Shown here piece by piece: positions 9,743 through 19,405 of a stretch of 43,675 nt of DNA. The notes beneath the pieces are model-generated. The model was not told the origin of the DNA and did no database searches. It saw nothing but the letters and a program-made list of their open reading frames with translations. A program made the translations under genes and the position numbers. Source of the stretch: Rhizobium sp. PDO1-076 (GTDB lineage Bacteria > Pseudomonadota > Alphaproteobacteria > Rhizobiales > Rhizobiaceae). How positions within the stretch are numbered: the stretch's first letter is position 1; every line of letters starts with the position of its first letter. The stretch covers positions 1 to 43,675 of the forward strand of contig NZ_AHZC01000233.1 of NCBI RefSeq assembly GCF_000247475.1. Reading direction: 5' to 3'.

Positions 9743-10999
9743 ATGAGATCCTTGATTGCAACCGCTGCACTGCTCGCAGCCACCAGCCTTAGCACTGCCT
9801 ATGCCAGCGATCTTCGCATGTCCTGGTGGGGCAGCGACGATCGCCACCTGGCGACGCAGGAAGCCCTGAAACTCTGCGGCGGCAAGTTCGGCCACACCAT
9901 CGCCCCGGAATTCACCGGCTGGACCGGACACCAGGAAAAGGTCACGACCCAGCTCGCCGGCAGGACCGAGGCCGACATCATGCAGATCAATTGGCCGTGG
10001 CTACCGATCTTTTCAAAGAGCGGCGATGGCTTTGCCGATCTCAACCAGTACAAGGACATTATCGATCTCAGCCAGTGGTCGGACAATGACCTGAACAGCG
10101 GTTCCGTCGATGGCAAGCTCAACGGCTTGCCGGTCTCGACGACAGGTCGTGTCTTCATGTTCAACAAGACCACCTATGAAAATGCCGGCCTTGCCATCCC
10201 GACCACATGGGACGAACTGATCGCCGCTGCCCCGGTGATGAAGGAAAAGCTCGGCCAGGATTATTACCCCTTCGAAGGCGCAGCACTCGACGCCAGGCTC
10301 GTCGTCATCCTGCGCACCACGCAAATGACCGGGAAGGACCTGATCGATCCAACGACGCACAAGGTTGCATGGACTCCGGAAGAGCTCGCCGAAGGCCTGG
10401 AATTCTACCAGACCATGGTCGACAAGGGCGTTATCGAATCCTGGAAGACAGTTGCGGCCGGCGGCAACGCCCCGCTGCATGAGAACCCGGAATGGGCCAA
10501 GGGCAAGATCGCCGGCACCTATCAATGGGACAGCACCTACGGCAAGATTTCCGGCCCCATGGAAGACGGCCAGACCCTCGTTCCAGTCAAGCTGCTGACG
10601 GTCGAAGGCGCGACCACCGAAGGCGTCTATCGCAAGCCGTCCATGCTGTTCGCCATCTCGAAGAACAGCAAGGATCCAAAGGCGGCGGCGCAGGTGATCA
10701 ACTGCATGCTCAACGACCCCGAGGCGATCAAGATCCTCGGCGCCACGCGCGGCATACCATCGAGCAAGATCGCACTTGAAGTGCTGGGCAAGGAAGGCAA
10801 GATCAAGCCGGTCCAGATCGAGGCCAACAAGATCGTGCTGGAGGCAAGCGGCGTCGGGGTCTCCCCGCTCAACGAACATCCGCGTGTCACCGACGTTTTC
10901 GACAGCACGTTCGAGGCCTTCGCCTATGGCCAGGCATCGGCAGCCGACGCTGCGCAGGAAATCATCGACGGCATCAACGACGCCCTGACCGGTATTTGA
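9743..10999 (+). CDS. togB: Oligogalacturonide-binding protein (TogB-like)
   Basis: Periplasmic solute-binding protein, family 1, 418 residues. An N-terminal signal peptide is evident (MRSLIATAALLAATSLSTAYA, probable cleavage before SDLRMSWW). The stretches LRMSWWGSDDRH, EFTGWTGHQEKVTTQLAGRT and DIMQINWPWLPIFSKSGDGF strongly resemble TogB of pectinolytic enterobacteria as I remember it. The aromatic residues (WW, WPW) suit binding of a sugar oligomer. Start ATG 9743, with GGGAGGAG upstream (TTGGGAGGAGCCAAAATG). It delivers pectin oligomers to the two permeases. Ligand identity is inferred from family and neighbourhood. Confidence 0.86.
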   Translation: MRSLIATAALLAATSLSTAYASDLRMSWWGSDDRHLATQEALKLCGGKFGHTIAPEFTGWTGHQEKVTTQLAGRTEADIMQINWPWLPIFSKSGDGFADLNQYKDIIDLSQWSDNDLNSGSVDGKLNGLPVSTTGRVFMFNKTTYENAGLAIPTTWDELIAAAPVMKEKLGQDYYPFEGAALDARLVVILRTTQMTGKDLIDPTTHKVAWTPEELAEGLEFYQTMVDKGVIESWKTVAAGGNAPLHENPEWAKGKIAGTYQWDSTYGKISGPMEDGQTLVPVKLLTVEGATTEGVYRKPSMLFAISKNSKDPKAAAQVINCMLNDPEAIKILGATRGIPSSKIALEVLGKEGKIKPVQIEANKIVLEASGVGVSPLNEHPRVTDVFDSTFEAFAYGQASAADAAQEIIDGINDALTGI

Positions 11000-11009
11000 G
11001 AGGACAATC

Positions 11010-12521
11010 GTGACCAGCCAGTTCATCACCCTGCTGACTACCGGTGCCCGCACGGCAACGCTGTTGATCGCGCCGGACAGGTTTCTGTTTGCCCGCGACG
11101 GCGCGCTCGACTGGCAGCTCAGCGAGGGTGATGACTTGGTTGTCGCGACAGGACAAGTACATTCGGTCGTGCTCAACCTGGGCAATCTCGAACCAGGACG
11201 ACACTACCGACTGGAAACAGCGGATGGCGGCTTTACCTTCGCCACCGCAAATGAAACAGCCCTGCTCGACATTCGCGACTTCGGCGCATCGACGGAGAGC
11301 GCAGACAATGCGCGCGCGATCCAGTCCGCGATCGCGGCGATACCGGCGGGCGGCACACTGCGCCTGCCCGCCGGATCATGGTCGAGCGGCCCCGTCTTCC
11401 TCAAAAGCAACATGACACTTCTCATTGAGGAAGGTGCAGTTCTTGCTGATACCGGTTCCCGCCAGGGCCGCAAGGTTCTGCCAGCCCGTCATGCGGATGG
11501 CCGTGTGCTTGGAACTTGGGAAGGCGTCGCCGAACCATGTTTCGCAAGCCTGATCAATGCCATAGATTGTCAGAACCTGGCGATCACCGGTCAAGGCACC
11601 ATCGATGGCGGCGGCGACCGGGGCGACTGGTGGACATGGCCGAAGGAAACCCGCGACGGGGCACGCCGCCCGCGCACGATCTTCCTGTCCGACTGCAGGC
11701 ACGTCACCTTGTCCGGGATCACAGTGCGGAATTCTCCGTCATGGACGATCCATCCGGTCCTGTGCGAGCATGTACTCGCAGTCGGCCTGACGATCCGCAA
11801 TGATCCGCTTTCGCCGAACACCGATGGCCTGAACCCCGAAGCCAGCAGCGATATACGGCTGATCGGCCTCGACATCTCCGTGGGCGACGACTGTATCGCG
11901 ATCAAGGCCGGCAAGCGTGATCCGCGCGGCGGACCGGACCGCCCCACACGGCGCGTCGAAATCCGCAACTGCCTGATGCAACTTGGCCATGGCGCCGTGG
12001 TTATGGGCAGCGAGATGAGCCGCGGCATTCACGACGTATCGATCAGCCGTTGCCATTTTGTCGGGACCGACCGCGGCCTACGCATCAAGACAAGGCGCGG
12101 GCGCGGCGGCGCGGTCTCGGACATCCATCTCAGCCAGTGCAGGATGGACGGTGTCGCAACCCCGATTGCTGTCAACGCCTTCTATTTCTGCGATGCAGAT
12201 GGGCGGTCTGAATATGTCCAGTCGCGCAATCCTTTGCCTCTTTCGATCGAGACCCCGCGCATCAGCAACATTACCATCCGGGATGTGGTTGTATCGGGTG
12301 CAGAGACTGCGGCCGCCGTCTTCTACGGCTTGCCGGAGTGCGAGATCGACGCGGTGTCAGTCGATGGACTGAGTATTGTCTATGGCGAAGGCGCCAAACC
12401 CGGCTTGCCGGAAATGGCGTGCCACCTTCCACAACTGCTCCATGCGGGCATTGTCGCTGAAAACACCCGCTTCAGCCTGCTCACCCGGCTGTCACCACAT
12501 TCCATTCACCCGAACTTGTGA
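11010..12521 (+). CDS. GH28 polygalacturonase-like glycoside hydrolase, no signal peptide
   Basis: Glycoside hydrolase family 28, 503 residues, right-handed parallel beta-helix. The inverting active-site set is complete: NTDG (270-273), DD (293-294), GHG (326-328) and RIK (358-360). An extra N-terminal domain of about 85 residues precedes the helix. It begins directly with a non-hydrophobic sequence and shows no signal peptide, so it probably acts in the cytoplasm on imported oligomers, likely as an exo-enzyme on galacturonan or rhamnogalacturonan fragments. Start is GTG at 11010 with GAGAGG 6 bases upstream, 10 bases after togB. The GH105 gene follows 6 bases downstream. Confidence 0.9.
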   Translation: MTSQFITLLTTGARTATLLIAPDRFLFARDGALDWQLSEGDDLVVATGQVHSVVLNLGNLEPGRHYRLETADGGFTFATANETALLDIRDFGASTESADNARAIQSAIAAIPAGGTLRLPAGSWSSGPVFLKSNMTLLIEEGAVLADTGSRQGRKVLPARHADGRVLGTWEGVAEPCFASLINAIDCQNLAITGQGTIDGGGDRGDWWTWPKETRDGARRPRTIFLSDCRHVTLSGITVRNSPSWTIHPVLCEHVLAVGLTIRNDPLSPNTDGLNPEASSDIRLIGLDISVGDDCIAIKAGKRDPRGGPDRPTRRVEIRNCLMQLGHGAVVMGSEMSRGIHDVSISRCHFVGTDRGLRIKTRRGRGGAVSDIHLSQCRMDGVATPIAVNAFYFCDADGRSEYVQSRNPLPLSIETPRISNITIRDVVVSGAETAAAVFYGLPECEIDAVSVDGLSIVYGEGAKPGLPEMACHLPQLLHAGIVAENTRFSLLTRLSPHSIHPNL

Positions 12522-12527
12522 AAATCC

Positions 12528-13670
12528 ATGCTGACCTCCTATTTCGACAATTACGCCCGCGACTATGATTATTACAAAGGTGGCGCCTGGTGCTACGAGG
12601 ACGGCTGCCTCTATCGCGGCCTGATCAGCCTGCACGAGGCGACAGGAGAAGCCCGCTGGCTCGAGCATCTGACCCGTCTCGTCAACGGCCAGATCGGACC
12701 GGACGGCGCACTTGCCGGATACCGGATTGATGAATTCAACATCGACAATGTGCTGGCCGGACGTGCGCTGATCTACCTCCACAGCTCGACCGGCGAAGCA
12801 CGCTACCTCGACGCGGCTCGGCCGCTCGGCCTGCAATTGCAGCATCACCCCCGCACCAAGGCGGGACCATACTGGCACAAGCTGCGCTATCCGCATCAGA
12901 TCTGGCTGGACGGACTCTACATGGCCCTGCCTTTCAAGCTCGAACTCGCCAATGCACTTGCGGCGCCCGATATGGCATCCGACGCGGTCGACCAATTCAG
13001 GACAGCGCTTGATCTGACATTCGACAAAACATCCGGCCTCTATCGCCACGGCTATGACGAAGCCCGCCTCCAGGCCTGGGCCGATGACAGGACCGGCCAG
13101 TCAGCTGCCCATTGGGCGCGATCGATTGGTTGGCTTGCCATGGCCTTCGTGGATATCATCGACAATCTGCCGAACGGCCCCGATCGAGACGATCTCGCCA
13201 TCCGCCTCGCCGCATTGAACGCGCAGCTCAGAACATGCGCGACGTCCGACCACCGATGGCTTCAGGTGATCGATCACCCGGAGATCGCGGGCAATTATCC
13301 GGAAAGTTCGGCGACGGCGATGTTTGCTTATGCCCTGCAGAAAGCAGAACGGCTGGGGATCGGGATCGGCACCGATGCCGGTCTCGGTCGCAAGGCTTTG
13401 CATTCGCTGGTCGAACACGAACTGCACGCCGGCGTCGATGGCCACGTTCACTTGAACGGCATCTGCTGCGTTGCTGGTCTCGGACCGTTTCAGGGCATCT
13501 ACAGAGACGGCAGCGTCGCCTACTATCTGACTGAGGAACTGCGTGCCGACGATATCAAGGGAGTCGCGCCACTGATGATGGCCTATGCCGAAGAGCGTCG
13601 GCATCAGGCTACCGCAAAACCAGCACCTGCCATTGCGCAGGGGATGGAACATATCGGCTCCGACGGATAG
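12528..13670 (+). CDS. GH105 unsaturated rhamnogalacturonyl/galacturonyl hydrolase
   Basis: Family GH88/GH105 hydrolase, 380 residues, alpha6/alpha6 barrel. It removes the 4,5-unsaturated uronic acid from the non-reducing end of lyase-generated pectin oligomers by hydration of the double bond, giving 5-keto-4-deoxyuronate, the substrate of KduI. Key features are RYPHQIWLDG (Asp128, matching the general acid Asp of YteR-type enzymes), HWARSIGW (195-202) and the ESSATAMFAYAL helix. No signal peptide, so it is cytoplasmic. Start ATG 12528 lies 6 bases after the GH28 stop with only a weak ribosome site, suggesting coupling. Last gene of the Tog operon. Its presence with kduI closes the route from oligomer to diketodeoxygluconate. 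Confidence 0.9.
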   Translation: MLTSYFDNYARDYDYYKGGAWCYEDGCLYRGLISLHEATGEARWLEHLTRLVNGQIGPDGALAGYRIDEFNIDNVLAGRALIYLHSSTGEARYLDAARPLGLQLQHHPRTKAGPYWHKLRYPHQIWLDGLYMALPFKLELANALAAPDMASDAVDQFRTALDLTFDKTSGLYRHGYDEARLQAWADDRTGQSAAHWARSIGWLAMAFVDIIDNLPNGPDRDDLAIRLAALNAQLRTCATSDHRWLQVIDHPEIAGNYPESSATAMFAYALQKAERLGIGIGTDAGLGRKALHSLVEHELHAGVDGHVHLNGICCVAGLGPFQGIYRDGSVAYYLTEELRADDIKGVAPLMMAYAEERRHQATAKPAPAIAQGMEHIGSDG

Positions 13671-13747
13671 CCTTTCGCCAGAATTCCACACCTGCGGTTT
13701 GTTGCCGGATGCAGGATCGATCAGCGGCGGCCTTCGACAACCGGCAA

Positions 13748-13778
13748 TCACCCCTTGCTGAAAATATTTCACCCCTTG
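13748..13778 (+). promoter_or_regulatory. 21-bp-spaced direct repeat upstream of sigma gene
   Basis: TCACCCCTTG occurs at 13748-13757 and again at 13769-13778, start-to-start 21 bases, i.e. two turns of the helix on the same face. It lies about 100-125 bases before the sigma factor start in a 204-base gap. The second copy is followed by TGTAAGAACTG. This fits an activator site or tandem promoter elements of an auto-regulated ECF sigma; no known consensus was recognised. Confidence 0.45.
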
Positions 13779-13874
13779 TGTAAGAACTGAATTCGTCCCA
13801 CGACAAATGTGGGGAGAGCCGAGTTTGCAAGGCGCCATGCGACGGTTAGTCTGAGCTTTGGCGAGGGATTTGGG

Positions 13875-14501
13875 ATGATGAAGAACAGCGGGCGGGTTGA
13901 AGCGCCATCAACGCTTCCGGCAGCCACCTTTCTGGCCGACGGCAACTATCTGGCCGAATTGCGCGAACGCATGCTGAAATTCGCAACGCTTCAGCTCTCC
14001 GATGTCTCTCTGGCAGAAGATGCCGTGCAGGAGGCGCTGGCCGGTGCCTTGCGCAATGCCGGCGCGTTTGCCGGGCGTTCGGCTTTCCGCACCTGGGTCT
14101 TTGCCATCCTGCGCAACAAGATTGCCGATCAGCTTCGTTTCAAGCGCCGGCAGGCAACGATCGTTCCGTTGCCATCACCCGCCAGCGACGATGTAGCGCC
14201 GGCTTTCTTCGACATCCGTCGCCACTGGCTGCCGGAACACGCGCCCAGTGACTGGGGGAACCCGGAAGCGGAACTGCTCGGCAAGGATTTCTGGCGGGTC
14301 TTCGAGACCTGCCTCGATCATCTGCCGCCGGACCAGAGTCGCGTGTTCATGATGCGGGAATTTGTCGACATGCAGACGCCTGAAATCTGCGCCGAGGTTG
14401 GCATCAGCATCTCCAACCTGCACGTGCTGATGCATCGCGCACGGTTGCGGCTTCGAAATTGCCTCGAAGGCCATTGGTTCGCCCCGAAGGAGACCTGCTG
14501 A
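13875..14501 (+). CDS. ECF-type RNA polymerase sigma factor
   Basis: Sigma-70 family factor with regions 2 and 4 only, 208 residues. Region 2 (about residues 25-95) contains LAEDAVQEALAGALRNA and AFRTWVFAILRNKIADQLR. Region 4 (about 145-198) contains the helix-turn-helix TPEICAEVGISISNLHVLMHRARLRLR. The linker is longer than average and carries FFDIRRHWLPEHAPSDWGNPE. Start at ATG 13875 after GAGGGATTTGGG; an immediately following ATG at 13878 is equally possible, and an opening at 13809 would add 22 unlikely residues. The gene overlaps the downstream anti-sigma-like gene by one base (TGATG). The inducing signal is not evident; extracytoplasmic or oxidative stress is usual for such pairs. Confidence 0.88.
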   Translation: MMKNSGRVEAPSTLPAATFLADGNYLAELRERMLKFATLQLSDVSLAEDAVQEALAGALRNAGAFAGRSAFRTWVFAILRNKIADQLRFKRRQATIVPLPSPASDDVAPAFFDIRRHWLPEHAPSDWGNPEAELLGKDFWRVFETCLDHLPPDQSRVFMMREFVDMQTPEICAEVGISISNLHVLMHRARLRLRNCLEGHWFAPKETC

Positions 14502-14701
14502 TGCTGAAATGCGAAGACGCGACCAAGTTCGCTTCCGACGGCCTCGAACGTCGGCTGAATACGCGCGAAACGATCGGCTTGCGGCTGCATCTGCTGGCCT
14601 GCGACAAGTGTCGCAACTTCAGCCGCCAGATCCGCATGATCAGCCGCATGAGCCGAAGCTTCGCATCCGGCGCGGCCGAAGACGAAGCGGCGCCCGATTG
14701 A
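14501..14701 (+). CDS. Small zinc-binding anti-sigma factor-like protein
   Basis: A 66-residue cytoplasmic protein with Cys4, then His30-x3-Cys34-x2-Cys37 (LHLLACDKC), the zinc-binding anti-sigma (zf-HC2/ZAS) pattern. It lacks the membrane segment and sensor domain of larger anti-sigma factors. Start ATG 14501 overlaps the sigma stop codon and follows AAGGAGA, so the pair is translationally coupled. It presumably sequesters the sigma factor; release on oxidation of the zinc cysteines is known for the family and only inferred here. Its stop codon abuts the convergent pcaB stop codon with no space between. Confidence 0.75.
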   Translation: MLKCEDATKFASDGLERRLNTRETIGLRLHLLACDKCRNFSRQIRMISRMSRSFASGAAEDEAAPD

Positions 14702-15752
14702 TCAGGCTTCCCCCATTCGCTCGATAGAGCCAAGCACCTCTGCCGCAGTTCGCAGCGCAGAACCCGTTGCAACCGCCATCTGCGGCAGGATCATCCATTC
14801 CAGCGTCCAGGCACTGCCGGACCGCTCCTGTTCATGCAGCATCGACTGATGTAGGCCCGATAGCTGAACCGCATTGAAGCGCGCCAGCGTGACAAGCACC
14901 TCTGCCTTGACCGGATTGCGCTTGTGCGGCATGGCCGAGGATCCGCCGCCTCCGCCAATCAGCGCCGTCCCCGCACTGGCCATCAGCGACAGATCCTGCC
15001 CTATCTTGCCGAGGCTGCCGCTCATCAGCGACAACAGTCCGCCAAACTCGGCAATCACATCTCGCTGGCTGTGCCATTGCGGCCGGTCGGCCAATCCCAG
15101 GTCGGCGGCAAGCCGCGCCCGGACCAGCTTCGGCTTTGTCACCCAGCTTTTCCAGTGTGCCCGCGGCACCGCCGAACTGAACGGGGAAGCCTTCTTCAAG
15201 CCATGGCTTCAGCATTTGCCGATAACGCACCAGCGGCGCACGCCAGGATGCCAGACGGTCTCCAACCGATATCCCGATTGCCGCCTGCATGCGGGTCTGG
15301 CCCATCAAGGGCAACGAGCCGAACCGCGCTTCAAGCGCATCGATCGCACCGACAACGGCCGTAAGCCGCATATCGAGCAAGCGAACCACCTGCGTCAGTC
15401 GCAACATCAGGCCGGTATCGATCGCGTCCTGGCTGGTCGCGCCGAAATGAATGTGCTTGCCCTGCTCACCCAAAGCTGCGCGCCACTGCCCCACAAGCTC
15501 GGGAATGACGACGCCGTCGCGCGTGGTAGCCTCGCGAATGGCATCGACATCCGGCACGAAACGCTCCGGCAGGGCAATGATCGCATCTGCCGCCGCTTGC
15601 GGGATCAGGCCCGCCTCCGCCTCGGCCTTGGCCAAGGAAACCTCGAAAGCCAGAATCGCTGCCAGTTCCGCGGCAGTGGAAAACTGCGCTGCGATCTCCG
15701 CGTCACCCAGAAGGCCGGACAGGATCGGATGGTCGAAAACGGAAATGCTCAT
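14702..15752 (-). pseudogene. pcaB: 3-carboxy-cis,cis-muconate cycloisomerase, frameshifted near 15125-15140
   Basis: PcaB, of the fumarase/aspartase superfamily, converts 3-carboxy-cis,cis-muconate to 4-carboxymuconolactone in protocatechuate catabolism. The first frame covers residues 1 to about 207 (MSISVFDHPILSGLLGD ... GTLEKLGDKA). The second resumes at KLVRARLAADLGLADRPQWH and holds the superfamily signature GGGGSSAMPHKRNP. Removing one base near 15125-15140 joins them into about 349 residues, the expected size. Everything else is intact and the frame breaks mid-domain, so the event is recent or is a base-calling error. As written, the product would lack the signature loop and the C-terminal half. 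Last gene of pcaDCHGB, 20 bases after pcaG. Confidence 0.88.
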
Positions 15753-15772
15753 GGGGGCCTGCTGGATCGAGA

Positions 15773-16386
15773 TCAGATGTCGAAGAACACCGTTTCCCTG
15801 TCTCCCTGGAGATGGATGTCGAAGCGATATGTGGAACCATCGCGGATGGCAATCAGGGTGGGCACGCGGACCCGGTGCTCGACACGCGCCAGAACGGGAT
15901 CCTCGGCATTGGCCGCCGCCTCGTCGCTGAAATACATCCGTGTATTCAGCCCGAGATTGATGCCCCGCGCGACGATCCAGAACGAGATATGCGGCGCCAT
16001 CAGGCGGCCATCCTTGAACGGAACACGGCCTGGCTTGATCGTCTCAAAGCGGTATTCACCGGTCGCGAGATCGCAGGGGCAGCGCCCCCAGCCGGTAAAA
16101 TTCGGATCCGCACTGCCGCGCATTTCCGACGGGCTGTTGTAGAGCCCGGCGGCATCGGCCTGCCAGATCTCGATCAGCGCGTCCCTGAGCGGCGTACCCG
16201 ACCCGTCGATGACCTGGCCGGTGACGGTGATGCGTTCGCCCTGCGTCCTGTCATTGACCATCGCAGTCCCGAGATCGACCGGATAGACGCCGGTGATCTC
16301 GGCAAAATTGGGCGTCAGGCCGATATGCACGTAGGGACCGGCGGTCTGCGACGCGCTTTCCTTCAGATAACCCAGGGGCTGAACCA

Positions 16387-16387
<1 letters not shown>
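15773..16387 (-). CDS. pcaG: Protocatechuate 3,4-dioxygenase alpha subunit
   Basis: Alpha subunit of the intradiol ring-cleaving dioxygenase that opens protocatechuate to 3-carboxy-cis,cis-muconate, 204 residues. Intradiol dioxygenase fold features: TAGPYVHIGL at the N-terminus, ITVTGQVIDGSGTPLRDALIEIWQADA in the core, and FKDGRLMAPHISFWIVARG. The alpha subunit does not carry the catalytic iron ligands but shapes the active site. ATG at 16387 overlaps the pcaH stop (TGATG), so the two subunits are translationally coupled for equal amounts; a TTG codon three bases earlier is less likely. Confidence 0.95.
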
Positions 16388-17540
<1,153 letters not shown>

Positions 17541-17548
<8 letters not shown>

Positions 17549-18353
17549 GCTGTTTTTCTCCTGAAACAAGCGGCGTGAGAAAAGCGGTTATCATTGCGCT
17601 CAGCATTTCCGGCTGCTCGACGCAGGGAATATGTCCGGCTCCGGAGATAACCTCGTAACGGGCATCGGGAATGAGCCGAGCCATGGCCAGCACCACATCT
17701 GGCGGCGTCGCGCCATCTTGATCGCCAACGACGCAAAGCGTCGGAACCGCGATGCGGGCCGCCTCTTCGGTAAGGTCGGCGTCGCGGATGGCAGCACAAG
17801 TTCCGATATAGCCGTCAGCCGGTTGACGGATCATCATGTTGCGATAGCCAGGGTAGTCCAGATTGTCCGAGCGGCGGAAATGCGGGGTGAACCAGCGCTC
17901 CATCACCATATCCGCGATATGCTCGATGCCATTCGCCTTCACCGCGGCAATGCGGGCATCCCACATCTCCGGGGAACCGATCTTGGGCGCCGTGTCGCAA
18001 AGCACCAAGGCCCGCACGAGATCGGGACGCCGCGCATAAAGCCCTTGCGCAATCAGTCCACCGACAGAAAGACCGCAGAGCACCGCCTGGGTGACGTTCA
18101 GGTGCTCCAGAAGCCCGATGAGATCATCGACATGATCGTCGATGCTATAGGGAGCGGCACCGACATCCGACAGGCCATGACCCCGCTTGTCGTAGGCGAC
18201 CAGTGGATAGTCCCCCGCCAGCCGCACCAGCACATCCCTCCAGATACGGTAGTCTGTGCCGAGCGAATTGATGAACACGATGACGGGGCGGTGCGCCGGA
18301 CCACCAATGATCTGGTGATGCAGCGTGATGCCGTTAACACGAACAAATTGCAC
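17541..18353 (-). CDS. pcaD: 3-oxoadipate enol-lactonase
   Basis: Alpha/beta hydrolase that opens 3-oxoadipate enol-lactone to 3-oxoadipate, 270 residues. The nucleophile elbow is GLSVGG, the acid region GDQDGATPP, and the catalytic His is in GAGHIPCVEQPE. The start is decided by the ribosome site: GGAGGAG stands 6 bases before GTG at 18353, giving an N-terminus QFVRVNGITLHHQ as in relatives. An ATG at 18377 would lie upstream of that site and add eight residues. First gene of pcaDCHGB; a PcaQ box lies about 70-90 bases upstream of its start. Confidence 0.94.
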
Positions 18354-18425
18354 GAATGTCTCCTCCAACGCTGCCATATTGCTTGCAGCGTTTGGTTAGG
18401 TAAAATGATGTTTTCCAATCAATCA

Positions 18426-18441
18426 TTAACTCATGAGTTAT
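18426..18441. promoter_or_regulatory. PcaQ-binding box between pcaD and pcaQ
   Basis: A 16-bp perfect palindrome, ATAACTCATGAGTTAA on the minus strand apart from its outermost pair. The PcaQ site described in Agrobacterium and Sinorhizobium is, from memory, ATAACC-N4-GGTTAA; here both inner C/G positions change symmetrically to T/A. It also fits the general LysR T-N11-A pattern. Position suits activation of pcaD and repression of pcaQ, whose ATG is 9 bases downstream. Confidence 0.8.
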
Positions 18442-18449
18442 GAATCTTC

Positions 18450-19373
18450 ATGATCGACAACCGCATCAAGTTTCGCCATCTGCAAACCTTCGTCGAAGTG
18501 GCCCGCCAGAAAAGCGTGATGAAGGCGGCTCAATTGTTGAATATCAGCCAACCCGCGGTCACTAAGACGATCCGGGAACTCGAAGAGGTTCTGGGGGTTG
18601 CGGTCTTCGAACGCGATGGCCGCGGTATCCGGATCACCCGCTATGGAGAGGCCTTCCTGAAACATGCCGGCGCGGCGCTGACGGCGCTGCGCCAGGGTTT
18701 CGATTCCGTCTCCCATGCCGTCCACGCGGATGCCCCGCCGATCCGCGTCGGCGCCCTGCCGACGGTTTCGACCCGCATCATGCCACGCGCCATGACCCTG
18801 TTTCTGCAGGAAGACATTCCAGCCCGCATCAAGATCGTCACCGGCGAGAATGCGGTTTTGCTCGAGCAATTGCGCATCGGCGATCTCGATCTCGTGGTCG
18901 GCCGCTTGGCGGCACCGGAACAGATGACCGGCTTCTCCTTCGAGCATCTGTATTCCGAGCAGGTGATTTTCTGCGTCCGCGCCGGACATCCGCTGCTGAA
19001 CGAGGGCTCGGCGGTATTTGCGGCACTCGAGCGTTATCCGGTGCTGATGCCCACCCGCGCCTCGATCATCCGACCCTTTGTCGAGCGCTATCTGATTGCC
19101 AACGGCATTTCGGCTCTGCCGACCCAAATCGAAACCGTGTCGGATTCGTTTGGGCGCGCCTTTGTCCGCAACACCGACGCGATCTGGATCATTTCCGCAG
19201 GCGTGGTAGCCGCCGACCTCGACGATGGCACCCTGACGAGCCTGCCGATCGACACCAGTGAGACCAAAGGCCCTGTCGGCCTCACCGTCCGAACCGACGC
19301 CATTCCAGCCATGCCCCTCACGATTCTGATGGGCACCATCCGCCAGGCCGCCCGCGAGGTGAAGAGCGGCTAA
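18450..19373 (+). CDS. pcaQ: LysR-type activator of the pca operon
   Basis: LysR-type regulator, 307 residues. N-terminal helix-turn-helix (about 8-66: FRHLQTFVEVARQKSVMKAAQLLNIS) and a C-terminal effector-binding domain. RIKFRHLQTFVEVARQKSVM is typical of PcaQ. In the Rhizobiaceae PcaQ activates pcaDCHGB in response to the pathway intermediates 3-carboxy-cis,cis-muconate and 4-carboxymuconolactone (established for the family). ATG at 18450 has no visible Shine-Dalgarno sequence: the PcaQ palindrome ends 9 bases before it, so the transcript may be leaderless or weakly translated, and PcaQ binding would block its own promoter. Divergent from pcaD. Confidence 0.94.
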   Translation: MIDNRIKFRHLQTFVEVARQKSVMKAAQLLNISQPAVTKTIRELEEVLGVAVFERDGRGIRITRYGEAFLKHAGAALTALRQGFDSVSHAVHADAPPIRVGALPTVSTRIMPRAMTLFLQEDIPARIKIVTGENAVLLEQLRIGDLDLVVGRLAAPEQMTGFSFEHLYSEQVIFCVRAGHPLLNEGSAVFAALERYPVLMPTRASIIRPFVERYLIANGISALPTQIETVSDSFGRAFVRNTDAIWIISAGVVAADLDDGTLTSLPIDTSETKGPVGLTVRTDAIPAMPLTILMGTIRQAAREVKSG

Positions 19374-19381
19374 CGCGTTGT

Positions 19382-19400
19382 CTGGCCAAAACTTGGCCAG
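19382..19400. terminator. Hairpin between convergent pcaQ and pcaR
   Basis: CTGGCCAA (19382-19389) and TTGGCCAG (19393-19400) form a perfect 8-bp stem with a 3-base loop, 9 bases after the pcaQ stop and 6 bases before the pcaR stop. Neither strand has a T-tract, so it is at best a weak or bidirectional terminator. Confidence 0.45.
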
Positions 19401-19405
19401 ATCCG

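Noticed and set aside
10013..11185. 390-codon minus-strand open frame
   Set aside because: Antisense shadow of togB and the start of the GH28 gene.
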